Positions 1-10,278 are shown, counted from the stretch's first letter. The stretch is 64,000 nucleotides of DNA from Chthoniobacterales bacterium (GCA_013821455.1 JACDGS010000022.1:1-64000), one strand, 5' to 3'. Numbers and translations are program-made. The notes: generated by a model from the sequence alone, not told the origin.

Positions 1-34
1 CCAATGGACGCTCTCCACCGACACGCTGTCCATA

Positions 35-598
35 TTGATTCCCTGGCGCGCCGGGGCCAGCAAGATCGACGGACTCTCTGGGGAATTCGATATCGTCAAC
101 GCGCCAGACTCGAACCTGTCGAACAACGTCTCGGTCACCTACGCTCCAACGTCGGGCGTGTTGCTCACGTTTAAGCTCAAGCAGCCGCCGGATGAACCCG
201 ATGAGGACGGGACCGTGATCGAGGGTGAACTGAACATTCATTGGTCCGGCAGTCTGATCACCAAGGCTGCGGTGAGTACGCAGCCGGTGATCTTCAGCAA
301 GCGGGAGCACGACGAAAGGCCTGAAAGCCCGCTGCCGGGTTTGCTGGAAAAAATGACGCCGCAGCAGCGGACTGCGTTCATGGCGGCGATGCCCCCGAAA
401 CGGTCTCCGCGACATGGCGCCCTTGTCCAGATTGGGCCGGCGATGCAGTTGAGCGAGCTGCCTGCACGCCCCAAGAACGCAGAAGTCCCCGTGATCAGAA
501 CTGTAGTGTCAAAGCGTCGGGCACAAATGCAGAAATCCCTCCTTGACGCGCTGCATTCAGTTTTCGGCGCGACCATTCCCGGGGTCGCAGGAAAGTAA
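35..598 (+). CDS. hypothetical protein (may begin upstream of the window)
   Basis: Open ORF of 187 aa; no family recognised. Confidence 0.45.
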   Translation: MIPWRAGASKIDGLSGEFDIVNAPDSNLSNNVSVTYAPTSGVLLTFKLKQPPDEPDEDGTVIEGELNIHWSGSLITKAAVSTQPVIFSKREHDERPESPLPGLLEKMTPQQRTAFMAAMPPKRSPRHGALVQIGPAMQLSELPARPKNAEVPVIRTVVSKRRAQMQKSLLDALHSVFGATIPGVAGK

Positions 599-607
599 CG
601 CGCGAAG

Positions 608-1342
608 CTAGGCACCGTTAGGCGTGAGCTCGAAAATCATGATGATCCCCATCCCGACGAGAGTGAAGGCGCTGGATTCATCGTTAGGCCGCCAGGAAAA
701 TGGAGCGCGACGAGCCCGAAGAGATAGCCCAGGCTCGCGCCGAGAAAGAGCGTGGGAGTGAATACGCCACCGACGGCTCCGGTGCCGAAGGTCGCGGCAG
801 TGGCGAGTACTTTGCAGAGGAGGACAGCGAGAACAATTTCCCAACCCCAGCCTCCGGCGAGAATTTGTGTTCACGCCTTCGCGACCAATCGACCCGCCCG
901 ACGCTACCGTGAACGCGGCCGAAAGGCACTTGATCAGACTCCGGCGCGTCGAGATTTTTCCGTCGCCGAGCACGACGGCTTCCATGTAATCGCTCGTCGT
1001 AACGCCGCCGCGCCAGCGCATGCCGAGGTAAAGGACAAGTCCGGCGAGGAATCCTCCCATCGCTGGAATCGTTAGGCGCGCCCACCACGGAAGTGCGGCG
1101 AAACTCTCGACCAGTCCGTTCTCGTCGCTGCCCGTCATCAACTTGTGCAGCCAGGAGGTGAGATAACGAAACGCGATCGAAGTTAAAGCGCCGCCGAACC
1201 CGATTGCGCCAGCCCAGGCCAGAGTGATCTGCAAGTCACTCGGGTGTACGACATCGCGAAACCACACCCACCATTTGAGTTGGCGGAGCACTTCCTGCCG
1301 AGGCAGCGCATCGGAGAGAGCTGGTTCGGTCGGCACGTTCAC
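608..1342 (-). pseudogene. ClC-family chloride channel remnant with internal deletion and frameshift
   Basis: N-terminal part ends at ASGGSIGREG; the minus strand then reads GWEIVLAVLLCKVLATAATFGTGAVGGVFTPTLFLGASLGYLFG in another frame, so the middle of the channel is missing. Confidence 0.7.
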
Positions 1343-1447
1343 GACCTGATCTTATCCGATGGTCCCGTCAACTCGCGCTCTTCTCTCTTAAGTCGCACAA
1401 CTTCCGGGAAGGAAAAACTCCATCCCTCTCGAAGATTCGCTGCGATC

Positions 1448-1693
1448 ATGAAAAAGACATTTCCTCTCATCCTTAGTGTGGCTGCACTTATTTTAGGCGC
1501 TTGTGCCCAAGAGAATCACCCGGTTAACGCTTACACTCCGACCGGGCCCGGCGTCGCGGACATCGCCGCGCCCGATCAGGTAGCCGTTGACCACATCGTG
1601 GCAGCCAAAGGCGGCGCCGCGACGGGCGGGAGCGGAGGTGGCGCCAACGGCGAGGCTGCGGCGGGAGGAGCCGGCGGAGGCGGTCATCGCTAG
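1448..1693 (+). CDS. small Gly/Ala-rich lipoprotein
   Basis: MKKTFPLILSVAALILGAC lipobox; Gly-rich C-terminus. Confidence 0.6.
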   Translation: MKKTFPLILSVAALILGACAQENHPVNAYTPTGPGVADIAAPDQVAVDHIVAAKGGAATGGSGGGANGEAAAGGAGGGGHR

Positions 1694-1696
1694 CTA

Positions 1697-1715
1697 GTCC
1701 TTTACTCGTTAGGCA
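1697..1715 (+). repeat. extended-form copy of the TCGTTAGGC motif, intergenic
   Basis: agTCCTTTACTCGTTAGGCA. Confidence 0.8.
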
Positions 1716-1793
1716 AATTTATTCGTCCGCTCTGCCTGACCTTATAAGAGACAGGCCGTCGAGTCCCGCACTTCATCCTTCAGCAACTGCCCC

Positions 1794-2204
1794 GTGAAGA
1801 TTGACGCGGCGGAGGATGAGTTAAAGAGTAGCGCCGTGTTCCACCCCCGAATCTCTCTCGTCGTCTTAGCGGCACTGTTCCTTGGCCTTTGCGCTATCAA
1901 GGGCTTGGCGGCGGAGCAGGAGTTTCGCCTCGAGAAAGCCGATGCGCAGAGTGTTGCCATCGCGGCCGAATTCAATCAATGGCACGGCCAGCAAATGTCG
2001 AAACAAGCCGACGGCACTTGGAAGATCTCCATTTCGCTTAGCGCGGGGACATACGGATACAAATTCCTAGTCAATGGATCGGACTGGCTTTTCGATCCGG
2101 CTAACTCGAAGCGCAAGACCGTCAACGGCACTGAAATTCAGCGGTCGAGGTCGGCGCGCCTAACAATGACTCCCCTGCCCCGTCCGGCACTCCGCCACCT
2201 TTGA
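1794..2204 (+). CDS. CBM48/AMPK glycogen-binding-like domain protein, probably the N-terminal half of a frameshifted gene
   Basis: AEFNQWHGQQMSKQADGTWKISISLSAGTYGYKFLVNGSDWLFDP; the downstream frame continues EVGAPNNDSPAPSGTPPPLNS. Confidence 0.6.
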   Translation: MKIDAAEDELKSSAVFHPRISLVVLAALFLGLCAIKGLAAEQEFRLEKADAQSVAIAAEFNQWHGQQMSKQADGTWKISISLSAGTYGYKFLVNGSDWLFDPANSKRKTVNGTEIQRSRSARLTMTPLPRPALRHL

Positions 2205-3007
2205 ACTCTACAACAAGCAACGCGTTGACTTCCCCGGAGCCGGCGCCCGCTCTGGCGCCGGTGCCGGGAGAACTGTTGATGACGGAGATAAAGCTATCCA
2301 AGGCGAACCGCGCGCTCGCGACGCGCGAAGGCAATGGCGCGCTAACAACCGCACGCATCACGTTGCTGGTGCCTTCAGGATTCGATCCCGCTAAGTCATG
2401 GCCGATCCTGGTCATCAATAACACTGACAACTTCAACAACGCTGATTCGTTGAATGAGTTTAAGGATTCAGCTACCGCCGCTGGCTGGATCGCCGTAGCG
2501 GGTGACGCGATCGATTCTGAAAAGGATGCGCACGGCAATTGGCGTTCGCCATGTTCGGTCGGCGCGCTCGATTATCTGGGATTAGTCTGGCCGGGAGCGA
2601 ATAAATGGCCGGTGGCCTGCGGAGGCATGTCGGGCGGAGCGAAGAACTCCGCCTTCGTCGCGGGCGAGGTAGCGAAAGCAGGTCACCCTCTTATAGGATT
2701 ACTCATGATGGGTTGTAACCAGGACATGGCGACCCGTGAATGGCGGAAGGGCTCGCCCCCACAGTTCCTCGGCGTTCCTATTTTTCTCAGTAGCGGCAAG
2801 GAGGATACCATCGCGACACCCGCTGAGAGCGAAGCGGTGCGTGACTCAATGAAACGCACTGGATTTTCAAAGGTGCGTTTGGAAAGTCATGACGGCGCCC
2901 ATGTCGTCTGCCAACCGCATGTGACTGAAGCCCTGCAATGGTTCACCTCAGCGAGCGGCGCGACACCTACCCCCTCCTCCTTCGATAGCTTCTTCAAAAA
3001 GCGATAA
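2201..3007 (+). CDS. alpha/beta-hydrolase/esterase-like protein
   Basis: PSGFDPAKSWPILVINNTDNFN..GGMSGGAKNSAF..DGAHVVCQPHV. Confidence 0.55.
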   Translation: MNSTTSNALTSPEPAPALAPVPGELLMTEIKLSKANRALATREGNGALTTARITLLVPSGFDPAKSWPILVINNTDNFNNADSLNEFKDSATAAGWIAVAGDAIDSEKDAHGNWRSPCSVGALDYLGLVWPGANKWPVACGGMSGGAKNSAFVAGEVAKAGHPLIGLLMMGCNQDMATREWRKGSPPQFLGVPIFLSSGKEDTIATPAESEAVRDSMKRTGFSKVRLESHDGAHVVCQPHVTEALQWFTSASGATPTPSSFDSFFKKR

Positions 3008-3018
3008 GGAGAAGTCAG

Positions 3019-3037
3019 GTCCTATACTCGTTAGGCA
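3019..3037 (+). repeat. extended-form copy of the TCGTTAGGC motif, intergenic
   Basis: gTCCTATACTCGTTAGGCA. Confidence 0.8.
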
Positions 3038-3059
3038 AATATTATAGGACTTTCCTGAC

Positions 3060-4220
3060 TTAGTAGGTCTCCACCGGCGAGCGCTTCCCGTCCTCCGCAC
3101 TGCGCTCTGCGGCGCGTTCGGTCCCGAGAACCGCGACACGCAGATTCCAGATTTCCTCGTTCAGGTCCGCGAAAGCAGTCTCGGAGAAGCGCGTCGGGGG
3201 CGAAAGCCTGGCTTTAAAGCGAGCGATATTCGCGCATGCGCGGTCGAGTGCGGCGGAGGGTAGTCTTTCCAGATGGGCCAGCGCCTCTTCGATCATCGGC
3301 ACGCGATGGCAGATCATAGCGAGATCGTTGCCAGCTCCTATCGCGCGCCGGATCGTTTCTTCGAAGCCGTATTCATTCAGGATCGCGCCCATGTCGAGAT
3401 CGTCCGTCATGACGAGACCTTGAAACCCTAACTCGCCGCGCAGAAGATCGGTCACGATACGACTGGAGAGCGACGCGGCGAGCTTGTCATCTTCCAAGGC
3501 GGGATACCAGCCGTGGCAAATCATCATGCTATCGACTTCGGATGCGAGCGCGCGGAAGACCGCCAGCTCGTTCGCATCGAGTTCCTCGCGAGAGCGTCGA
3601 ATCACGGGCAGGTCGTGGTGAGCGTCCACCGTGGCCGCGGAGTAACCGGGGAAATGCTTCCCACAACTGGCGATGCCCTGCGCGCGCATGCCCTTGTTAA
3701 AAGCGCCCGCCAGCCTGACGACTTCCTCAACGTTCGTTCCGTAGCAGCGTCCACGAAGGGAATTATCAGCCTCATCGTCGAAAGAGATATCGAGCACCGG
3801 ACAAAGATCGAGATTGAACCCGAAGAGCCGCAACAATCGCCCGGTGATCTCGCCATGTTGCCTAACGAGTAAAGGATCTCCTTTTTCGCGCAGTTGCTGC
3901 GCATTGGGCGGTTCCTGTCCGAGCAGGCGCAGGCGAGAAACGCGGCCGCCCTCCTGATCGATGGTAATGATCGGTTCGATCGCGCTGAGATCGCGCAGGT
4001 CGTCGATCAGCTTTCTCAGTTGCGACGCGCTTTCGATGTTGCGACCGAAGAGGATGTAGCCGCCGGGTTGCACCTTGCGGAAGAGCGCGGCCGTGGCGGA
4101 ATCGAGTTCAGTGCCGGGAACACCAGTAAGGATAAGTTGACCGGGGTTAGTCCCATTCATACCCTCGCAAGTTAGTGCACCGGAAACTAAGAAGCGAGAA
4201 GGCTGGAGTGTCCGTTGCAA
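3060..4220 (-). CDS. nagZ: beta-N-acetylhexosaminidase (GH3)
   Basis: IITIDQEGGRVSRL, GKHFPGYSAATVDAHHDLP, MTDDLDMGAI motifs. Confidence 0.88.
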   Translation of the reverse strand: MQRTLQPSRFLVSGALTCEGMNGTNPGQLILTGVPGTELDSATAALFRKVQPGGYILFGRNIESASQLRKLIDDLRDLSAIEPIITIDQEGGRVSRLRLLGQEPPNAQQLREKGDPLLVRQHGEITGRLLRLFGFNLDLCPVLDISFDDEADNSLRGRCYGTNVEEVVRLAGAFNKGMRAQGIASCGKHFPGYSAATVDAHHDLPVIRRSREELDANELAVFRALASEVDSMMICHGWYPALEDDKLAASLSSRIVTDLLRGELGFQGLVMTDDLDMGAILNEYGFEETIRRAIGAGNDLAMICHRVPMIEEALAHLERLPSAALDRACANIARFKARLSPPTRFSETAFADLNEEIWNLRVAVLGTERAAERSAEDGKRSPVETY

Positions 4221-4272
4221 TCGCCGAGGGCGCTTACCGGACGCCCCTCCGATTCGTTAGGCGAGGAACGAT

Positions 4273-4857
4273 TTGAAGAAAATCGGCATCTTCGGCGGGA
4301 GCTTCGACCCGGTTCATCACGCTCATCTCATTCTCGCGCGGGAAGCGCTGGAGATGCTGGCGCTGGACGAGATTCTGTTCATCCCGGCGGCACAGTCGCC
4401 CCACAAATCCGAGCGCGTGCCGGCGGACGCGGAGACGCGTTGGGAGATGCTGCTGGCCGCAATCGAAGGTGAGCGCGCCTTCATTGCTTCGCGCCTTGAA
4501 CTCGATCGTCCGCCTCCTTCCTATTCCATCGAAACAATCGAGCGCCTCCGCGAGCAAGATCCAAAGTCGGATTTTTTCTTTCTCGTCGGCGAAGACAATC
4601 TGCCGCTTCTCGGGAGCTGGCACCGCTTCGCTGAGCTGGAGCGACTGGTGCATTTCGTCGTGCTGGATCGCACCGATTCGAAAACAAAATATGCCTATCC
4701 CGCCGTGCGCAGACGAATCGACATTTCGGCGACGGCGATCAGAAAACGGGTTGCCAGCGGGCAGTCGATTCGGTATCTCGTGCCGGACGCAGTGGAGGAA
4801 ATCATCCGGCGCGAAACACTTTACCAAGGACCGACCGAATCGAACCCGAAGAACTAG
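4273..4857 (+). CDS. nadD: nicotinate-nucleotide adenylyltransferase
   Basis: MKKIGIFGGSFDPVHHAHLILAREA; SPHKS; ISATAIRKRV. Confidence 0.92.
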   Translation: MKKIGIFGGSFDPVHHAHLILAREALEMLALDEILFIPAAQSPHKSERVPADAETRWEMLLAAIEGERAFIASRLELDRPPPSYSIETIERLREQDPKSDFFFLVGEDNLPLLGSWHRFAELERLVHFVVLDRTDSKTKYAYPAVRRRIDISATAIRKRVASGQSIRYLVPDAVEEIIRRETLYQGPTESNPKN

Positions 4858-4904
4858 CCAGGGCTTGCGCTACTCTCGCCGCCGACAAAAAGGCGGAAGG
4901 AATC

Positions 4905-5192
4905 GTGGTTCTCGATCTGCGAAATATTTCGACCTTTACCGATTTCTTCGTCATCTGCTCGGGGACTTCCGAGCCACAATTAAAAGCGATTGCTGGTGAG
5001 ATCGAGACGCGCCTGCGGAAGGACGATGACGTGCGGCCCGCGGCGGTGGATGGTTTTCCGGCGAGCCAATGGATCGTGCTCGATTATCTGCAAGTAATCG
5101 TGCACGTCTTCCATCGCGAAAAACGTGACTTTTACGCGCTGGAAGATCTCTGGAGTGATGCGCCGCGCCTAACGATCGCGGGCGTCACCTAG
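4905..5192 (+). CDS. rsfS: ribosomal silencing factor RsfS (start may be further upstream)
   Basis: VLDLRNISTFTDFFVICSGTSEPQLKAIA; next to nadD. Confidence 0.88.
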   Translation: MVLDLRNISTFTDFFVICSGTSEPQLKAIAGEIETRLRKDDDVRPAAVDGFPASQWIVLDYLQVIVHVFHREKRDFYALEDLWSDAPRLTIAGVT

Positions 5193-5244
5193 TTAAAGAA
5201 AAGATAAGCCGCAACGGCTTGCGCCCTCGCAGGAGAATCCGGTC

Positions 5245-6060
5245 TTACGGCGCTTGGGGAGACGGGCCAGTAGAAGCCGCTGGGCTCGCCGCCGGCTTCG
5301 GCGGAATCGCCGCTCCCGGCTGGCCCGCGGGACGACTCGAATCGTAGGTCGCGGGTTTCACCGGTGCCGCCGGCGGTTCGATCCCGAGCAATTCGACATC
5401 GAAAACCAATGTCGAGTCCGGTCCGATATCCTGACCCGCGCCGCGTTCGCCGTAAGCGAGATCAGATGGAATAACGAGGTGATATTTGGAACCAACCTTC
5501 ATGAGCTGCAGCGCTTCGGTCCAGCCTTTGATCACGCGATTTACCGGGAACGTCGCGGGCTCGTTGCGCTTGTAGGAACTGTCGAACTCTTTCCCGTCGA
5601 TCGTCGTCCCGCGGTAATTCACTTTCACCGTATCGGTCGCCTTCGGCAGGGGGCCGCTGCCTTCCTTTTCCACTTTGTACTGCAAACCGCTGGCGGTCGT
5701 CTTCACGCCGTCTTTGGCTTTGTTCGCCTCGAGAAATTTCTTGCCCGCGGCGCTGTTCTTCTCCCCCGAGGCCTTCTTCACCGCCGCTTGTTTCGCGATC
5801 ATGTCTTTTTGAAAAGCCGCCATCACTTCCTTCACCTGTTCGTCGGTGAGGAGCGGTTTGCCGCCGCTCAATCCATCCTTGATGCCGCGGTTCAGGAGCT
5901 CCTCGTTGACGTCGATGAGCTGTCGCTTCAAGGTGCCTCCAATGTCGAGCCCGATGCTGTAACTCACCTTTTCCTTCTGATCATTTAACTTAGGATCCTG
6001 CGCCGGAGAAAAAGGCGCAAAGGCGAGCGAGAGAGCGATGATAATAAACGATTTCTTCAT
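5245..6060 (-). CDS. FKBP-type peptidyl-prolyl cis-trans isomerase, secreted
   Basis: Signal peptide MKKSFIIIALSLAFAPFSPAQ; GLQYKVEKEGSGPLPKATDTVKVNYRGTTIDGKEFDSS. Confidence 0.9.
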   Translation of the reverse strand: MKKSFIIIALSLAFAPFSPAQDPKLNDQKEKVSYSIGLDIGGTLKRQLIDVNEELLNRGIKDGLSGGKPLLTDEQVKEVMAAFQKDMIAKQAAVKKASGEKNSAAGKKFLEANKAKDGVKTTASGLQYKVEKEGSGPLPKATDTVKVNYRGTTIDGKEFDSSYKRNEPATFPVNRVIKGWTEALQLMKVGSKYHLVIPSDLAYGERGAGQDIGPDSTLVFDVELLGIEPPAAPVKPATYDSSRPAGQPGAAIPPKPAASPAASTGPSPQAP

Positions 6061-6961
6061 AGTAAGGTGTGGTAAAACTGATCCCGCCACACTCCGAAAT
6101 GGGCTGGCCGGGAGAGATTCATCCACGGAGATTCGTTCGGCGTCAAGGGCGGCCCGGCCGCGCGGCAATCTGGCGTGGGCAAGACTCGGCCGGGTCGGCG
6201 CCGCGTTCGGCGCCCTCGTCTCGCACGCAACGGTGGCGGCGATTTCCCTTTCGCATCCGGAGGCGCTCAACGTTGGCCATCGTGTTTGGCAGAACGAATG
6301 TGGCGAAACTGTCTCCGGACTGACTTCGTGGAATTCGGGGGAGGATTTTGCCTCACTCGGGATCGGCCATTTCATTTGGTATCCAGCGGGTCGCGCGGGG
6401 CCGTTTGAAGAAAGCTTTCCCAAGTTCCTCGCCTATGCGCGAGGACGCGGCGCGACGTTGCCTGCGTTTGCGCCTAACGATCACTGTCCCTGGAACTCCC
6501 GTGCGGAATTTGCTTCGGCCGCGGGCAGTGAACAGATGGTACAACTGCGCCGGTTCCTTGCCGGGACGATTGATTTGCAAGCCGACTTTTTGGTTTTGCG
6601 GTTGCAGGAAGCACTTCCAAAAATGCTCGCCGTCACGCCAGCTTCAGAACGCGCGGCGATCGCAAAAAATTTCGAGCGCGTCGCGAGCAGCGCGCACGGT
6701 TGCTACGCGTTGATCGATTACGTGAACTTCAAAGGCGAAGGCGTGCTCGCAACGGAGCGCTATCGTGATCGTGGCTGGGGTTTGTTGCAGGTGCTCGAGG
6801 GCATGCCGCGCGGGGTCGGCGACGGGGCCGCGCCTGATGAATTCGCCGCGTCTGCCGCCGCCGTTTTGCGCGCGCGCGTCGCGAATGCGCCGCCGCCACG
6901 GCATGAAGCGAGGTGGTTGCCGGGATGGCTGCACCGCGTCGCTTCCTATCGCAAATCCTGA
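6038..6961 (+). CDS. conserved hypothetical protein
   Basis: Long ORF; GLTSWNSGEDFASLGIGHFIWYPAGRAGPFEESFP; true start is uncertain. Confidence 0.55.
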   Translation: MIINDFFIVRCGKTDPATLRNGLAGRDSSTEIRSASRAARPRGNLAWARLGRVGAAFGALVSHATVAAISLSHPEALNVGHRVWQNECGETVSGLTSWNSGEDFASLGIGHFIWYPAGRAGPFEESFPKFLAYARGRGATLPAFAPNDHCPWNSRAEFASAAGSEQMVQLRRFLAGTIDLQADFLVLRLQEALPKMLAVTPASERAAIAKNFERVASSAHGCYALIDYVNFKGEGVLATERYRDRGWGLLQVLEGMPRGVGDGAAPDEFAASAAAVLRARVANAPPPRHEARWLPGWLHRVASYRKS

Positions 6962-6966
6962 GTTCG

Positions 6967-8376
6967 TTAGGCTGGGACGTGACGTTCCCGCCAACGCAGA
7001 AAGAGAACTGCCACCAGCCCGCTCCCGAGGCAGAGCAACAAGAAAAATTGCCGGCGCGATGGGGACGGCTGCGCCTCGAGCACGACGAGCGGTGATTCCC
7101 ACAAAAGCGCACCCTCGCGATTAAGCGCGGTCAACCGCAGAAAGTGCGCGTGCCGTGCATTCAATCGCGTGACCGGCGCGACGATCGGGTTGGTGGCAAT
7201 ATTCAACTTCGGTCCGGCCAATTCGTGCCAGGCAACTTTTAATTCCTCGCCCTCCAGCGAAAGCAGCCGTTCTTCCAGCCGATACATCGTGCCCGGCATT
7301 CTTTCCGCGGGCCAGCGCACTTCCCAGTTTGTTGGACTGAGGCGGCGCGTGGTAATCTTCACCGCCGTGTTCAACAACACCTGCGGAGTACCCTCCGCAA
7401 ACGGCGTGGGCGCAGGAAGAAGATTGTGTGCACGAGCGACCTCGGTCGGGTGCGGCGGCAGCCCGTTAGGCGACGGCGCCGGGGTTACTGAGAACGATGC
7501 AGGTGGATTGGGAATTGGCGTCGCGACCGCGATGCTGGTGGGCTCTTCTGCCGCGACCGCGGGCGAACCGACCGGCGTAGGAGTTGCGCTGGCCGCGGGC
7601 GCCTCGGCCACGCCGGCGGGGGCAAAACCATTTCCGCCTAACGAAATCGTCGCCGCCTCCCCGGTCTCGCCCGTCAGCGTGACCTGTCCCACGAAATCCT
7701 TGGATTCGTTAGGCTGAAAAAAGACCGTCACCTTTTGCGCAGTACCGGCCGCGACTCGATAATCGGTCGCCGAAATTTTCCATGGGCTCGAGATCGTCAG
7801 GCGACCGGAAAGAATTCCGCCGCCCGCGTTTCGGATCGTCAATTGACGACTCGAACTTTTTCCAGCGGCCACCTGCCCAAACTCCAACTGCGCCGGGACG
7901 TCCAGTCGCGCCGGCAGTTCCTCGATCTCGATCCTCACCTCCGCGACCGAAGAGACGCGGCTTCCCGCCTGCGCGAGGTAGCTGAACCCATCCACATCTT
8001 TTTTCCCCGTCCCGTCGGGCGTGTAGAAAACGCTGGCGCGGTTGTCGCCCAACTCCCGAAAGGCCGACAAATTGCCGTGCGCCGGCGGCCTAACGATGGC
8101 GAAATGCAGCAGACCGGTCCCACCGTAATGCCCGCGCAACGTAATCCTGACCTGCTCGCCGCGCCGGACCCGAGCAGCCGCGGGGTCCACTTGCGGCGGC
8201 AGTAATCCCGGGGAACCGGCACTGATATCCGCCCGCACGGACCCCGCCGCGCAAACCAAAAAGAGCGCTGCCAGGCTTCGAATCGATACGCGCATCATCC
8301 AAAAGTTGCGGGCATCGCCGAGGGCTGGCAACTCGGCCACGCCTTTCGGGCCGCAAATTTGTTTTGCCTCGTGCAC
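6967..8376 (-). CDS. secreted/membrane protein with Ig-like domains (ASPM-SPD2-Hydin-like)
   Basis: LEFGQVAAGKSSSRQLTIRNAGGG..FFQPNESKDFVGQVTLTG; C-terminal TM; start likely near 8300. Confidence 0.6.
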   Translation of the reverse strand: MHEAKQICGPKGVAELPALGDARNFWMMRVSIRSLAALFLVCAAGSVRADISAGSPGLLPPQVDPAAARVRRGEQVRITLRGHYGGTGLLHFAIVRPPAHGNLSAFRELGDNRASVFYTPDGTGKKDVDGFSYLAQAGSRVSSVAEVRIEIEELPARLDVPAQLEFGQVAAGKSSSRQLTIRNAGGGILSGRLTISSPWKISATDYRVAAGTAQKVTVFFQPNESKDFVGQVTLTGETGEAATISLGGNGFAPAGVAEAPAASATPTPVGSPAVAAEEPTSIAVATPIPNPPASFSVTPAPSPNGLPPHPTEVARAHNLLPAPTPFAEGTPQVLLNTAVKITTRRLSPTNWEVRWPAERMPGTMYRLEERLLSLEGEELKVAWHELAGPKLNIATNPIVAPVTRLNARHAHFLRLTALNREGALLWESPLVVLEAQPSPSRRQFFLLLCLGSGLVAVLFLRWRERHVPA

Positions 8377-9014
8377 TCCTCGCGCTATCCATCTTTTCGT
8401 CGGCTCTCAGCGGCTTGCCTGTGATCGCCAAGATTTCTCATCTCATCGCTTTCGGATTTGTCATGACCGCGCCCTTCGTCGCGGGGGCGCAGGCAGCGGC
8501 TCCGCCTCCCTTAAAAAAGGCCAGGGATCTGATACATCGGCAGGAGCCAATTAATGTGTCGCCCCGATTGCTCGGGCAGGTAACGCCGGAGAATTCGCAC
8601 GTCCGTGTTTCCATCTCGAAACAACGGGCCTACCTGCTGCTCGGCGACGAAATGGTGATCGACTCACCGATTTCATCGGGCAAACGGGCGCGCCCGACTC
8701 CGACCGGCAGTTTCCATGTTTTGGAAAAAGACAAAGGACACCACTCCAGCGTATACGGGGACTTCGTGGACGGCGCGGGTCGCATCGTTAGGCGCGGGGT
8801 TAGTTCGCGCATCGATTCCGCGCCCAGCGGCACCCATTTCGTCGGCGCGGAGATGACCTGGTTCATGCGGCTGACGGATGAAGGGGTGGGCATGCATGTC
8901 GGTTTTTTGCCAGGTTACGCCGCGTCGCACGGATGCATTCGCATGCCGTCGGCGGCCGCGGAGATGTTTTTCAACCACGTTAAAGTCGGCACGCCCGTTC
9001 TGGTCGAGGAGTAG
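8364..9014 (+). CDS. L,D-transpeptidase (YkuD)
   Basis: ISKQRAYLLLGDEMVIDSPISSGKRARPTPTGSFHV..HVGFLPGYAASHGCIRMP. Confidence 0.88.
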   Translation: MPRALLALSIFSSALSGLPVIAKISHLIAFGFVMTAPFVAGAQAAAPPPLKKARDLIHRQEPINVSPRLLGQVTPENSHVRVSISKQRAYLLLGDEMVIDSPISSGKRARPTPTGSFHVLEKDKGHHSSVYGDFVDGAGRIVRRGVSSRIDSAPSGTHFVGAEMTWFMRLTDEGVGMHVGFLPGYAASHGCIRMPSAAAEMFFNHVKVGTPVLVEE

Positions 9015-9048
9015 CAACAAGTCCGTCAGACGGGATTCGCCCTGCTCG

Positions 9049-10278
9049 TTAGGCCAGGCGCTGGCGCAAAAGATTGAGCGCGTTTTGGGAGGCGAGTTGT
9101 TTGAAAGTCTCGCGATCGGTGGGGAAGAAAAGATGCCTAACGAATGTCTCGCCGCCACCCGCAAGCGCAAGATAAGCCGTGCCCACAGGCTTCTCGGCGC
9201 TGCCGCCGCCCGGACCGGCGATGCCCGTGGCAGCCAGAGCGAAAGTTGAATTTGCTTTTGCGCGCGCCCCTTCGGCCATGGCCCGCGCGACCTCTTCACT
9301 CACCGCGCCGTGCGCGGCGATCAGCTCCGGCTCCACGCCCAGCATCGCGCTTTTCGCCTCATTCGCGTAGGTGATATAACCGGCCAGGAACACCGCCGAC
9401 GCGCCGGGCACATTCGTTAGGCGATGGGCCAGAAACCCGCCAGTGCACGACTCCGCCACCGCCAGTGTAGATTTTTTCTCGATCAGTCGCCTAACAATGA
9501 CCGCCTCCAAGCTCTCGCTCGTGGTCGAAAAGATAAAATCCGCGAGCTTTGCGCGCACGATCGCATCGGCTCGCTCGATGACTGCGGGCGAGGCGATCAC
9601 GCGCAAATCGACCTCCCCCATGCGCGCGCAATAGCCGAGCTCCAAACCCGGGAGCGCGAGCAGTTCCGTGCCCACCGCTTCCTCGACATACGACTCGCCC
9701 ATTCCGACGAGCCGATAACTGCGATAGGCGAAGGCGTCATCCTGCCTAACGATGACGCGCAGAATCGGCCGCACCGCTCGCTCGAACATCGGCTGCAGCT
9801 CCCGCGGTGGTCCGGGCAGGAGAAACAAATGGGGCGATTTTTTTTGGCCATTCGCGCGCGCGGGAAGGTAGAGCCCGGGCGCCGTCCCATGGTCGTTAGG
9901 CAAGACTTGCGCGCCGCGCGGGACCTGCGCCTGGCGAAGAATGCGATTCGTTAGGCGAATACTGCGGGTGGCGAGCCGTTCGGTGATGAGACGTTGCAGC
10001 TCAGGGTCGGTCGCCAGTTCCAAGCCCAGCATCTCGGCTGTGATCTCGCGCGTGATGTCGTCGGTCGTCGGTCCCAGCCCGCCGGTGACAAAAATGATCT
10101 CCGCCGTCTCGAAATTTTCTTCGAGCGCAGCGCGAATCGCCACGCCATCCGGCACCGCGAGTTGGCGTTCGACGCGCAAGCCTAACGGCAGGATCTGACG
10201 CGCAAGAAAAGTGAGGTGCGTATTGAGCACGTCGCCGAGCAAAATCTCGGTTCCGGTATTAATGACGACGACCCGCAC
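9049..10278 (-). CDS. cinA: CinA-family competence/damage-inducible protein
   Basis: VVVINTGTEILLGDVLNTH, FVTGGLGPTTDDITRE, LAVAESCTGGFLAHRLTNVPGAS, ATGIAGPGGG; GTG start inferred at 10278. Confidence 0.9.
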   Translation of the reverse strand: MRVVVINTGTEILLGDVLNTHLTFLARQILPLGLRVERQLAVPDGVAIRAALEENFETAEIIFVTGGLGPTTDDITREITAEMLGLELATDPELQRLITERLATRSIRLTNRILRQAQVPRGAQVLPNDHGTAPGLYLPARANGQKKSPHLFLLPGPPRELQPMFERAVRPILRVIVRQDDAFAYRSYRLVGMGESYVEEAVGTELLALPGLELGYCARMGEVDLRVIASPAVIERADAIVRAKLADFIFSTTSESLEAVIVRRLIEKKSTLAVAESCTGGFLAHRLTNVPGASAVFLAGYITYANEAKSAMLGVEPELIAAHGAVSEEVARAMAEGARAKANSTFALAATGIAGPGGGSAEKPVGTAYLALAGGGETFVRHLFFPTDRETFKQLASQNALNLLRQRLA

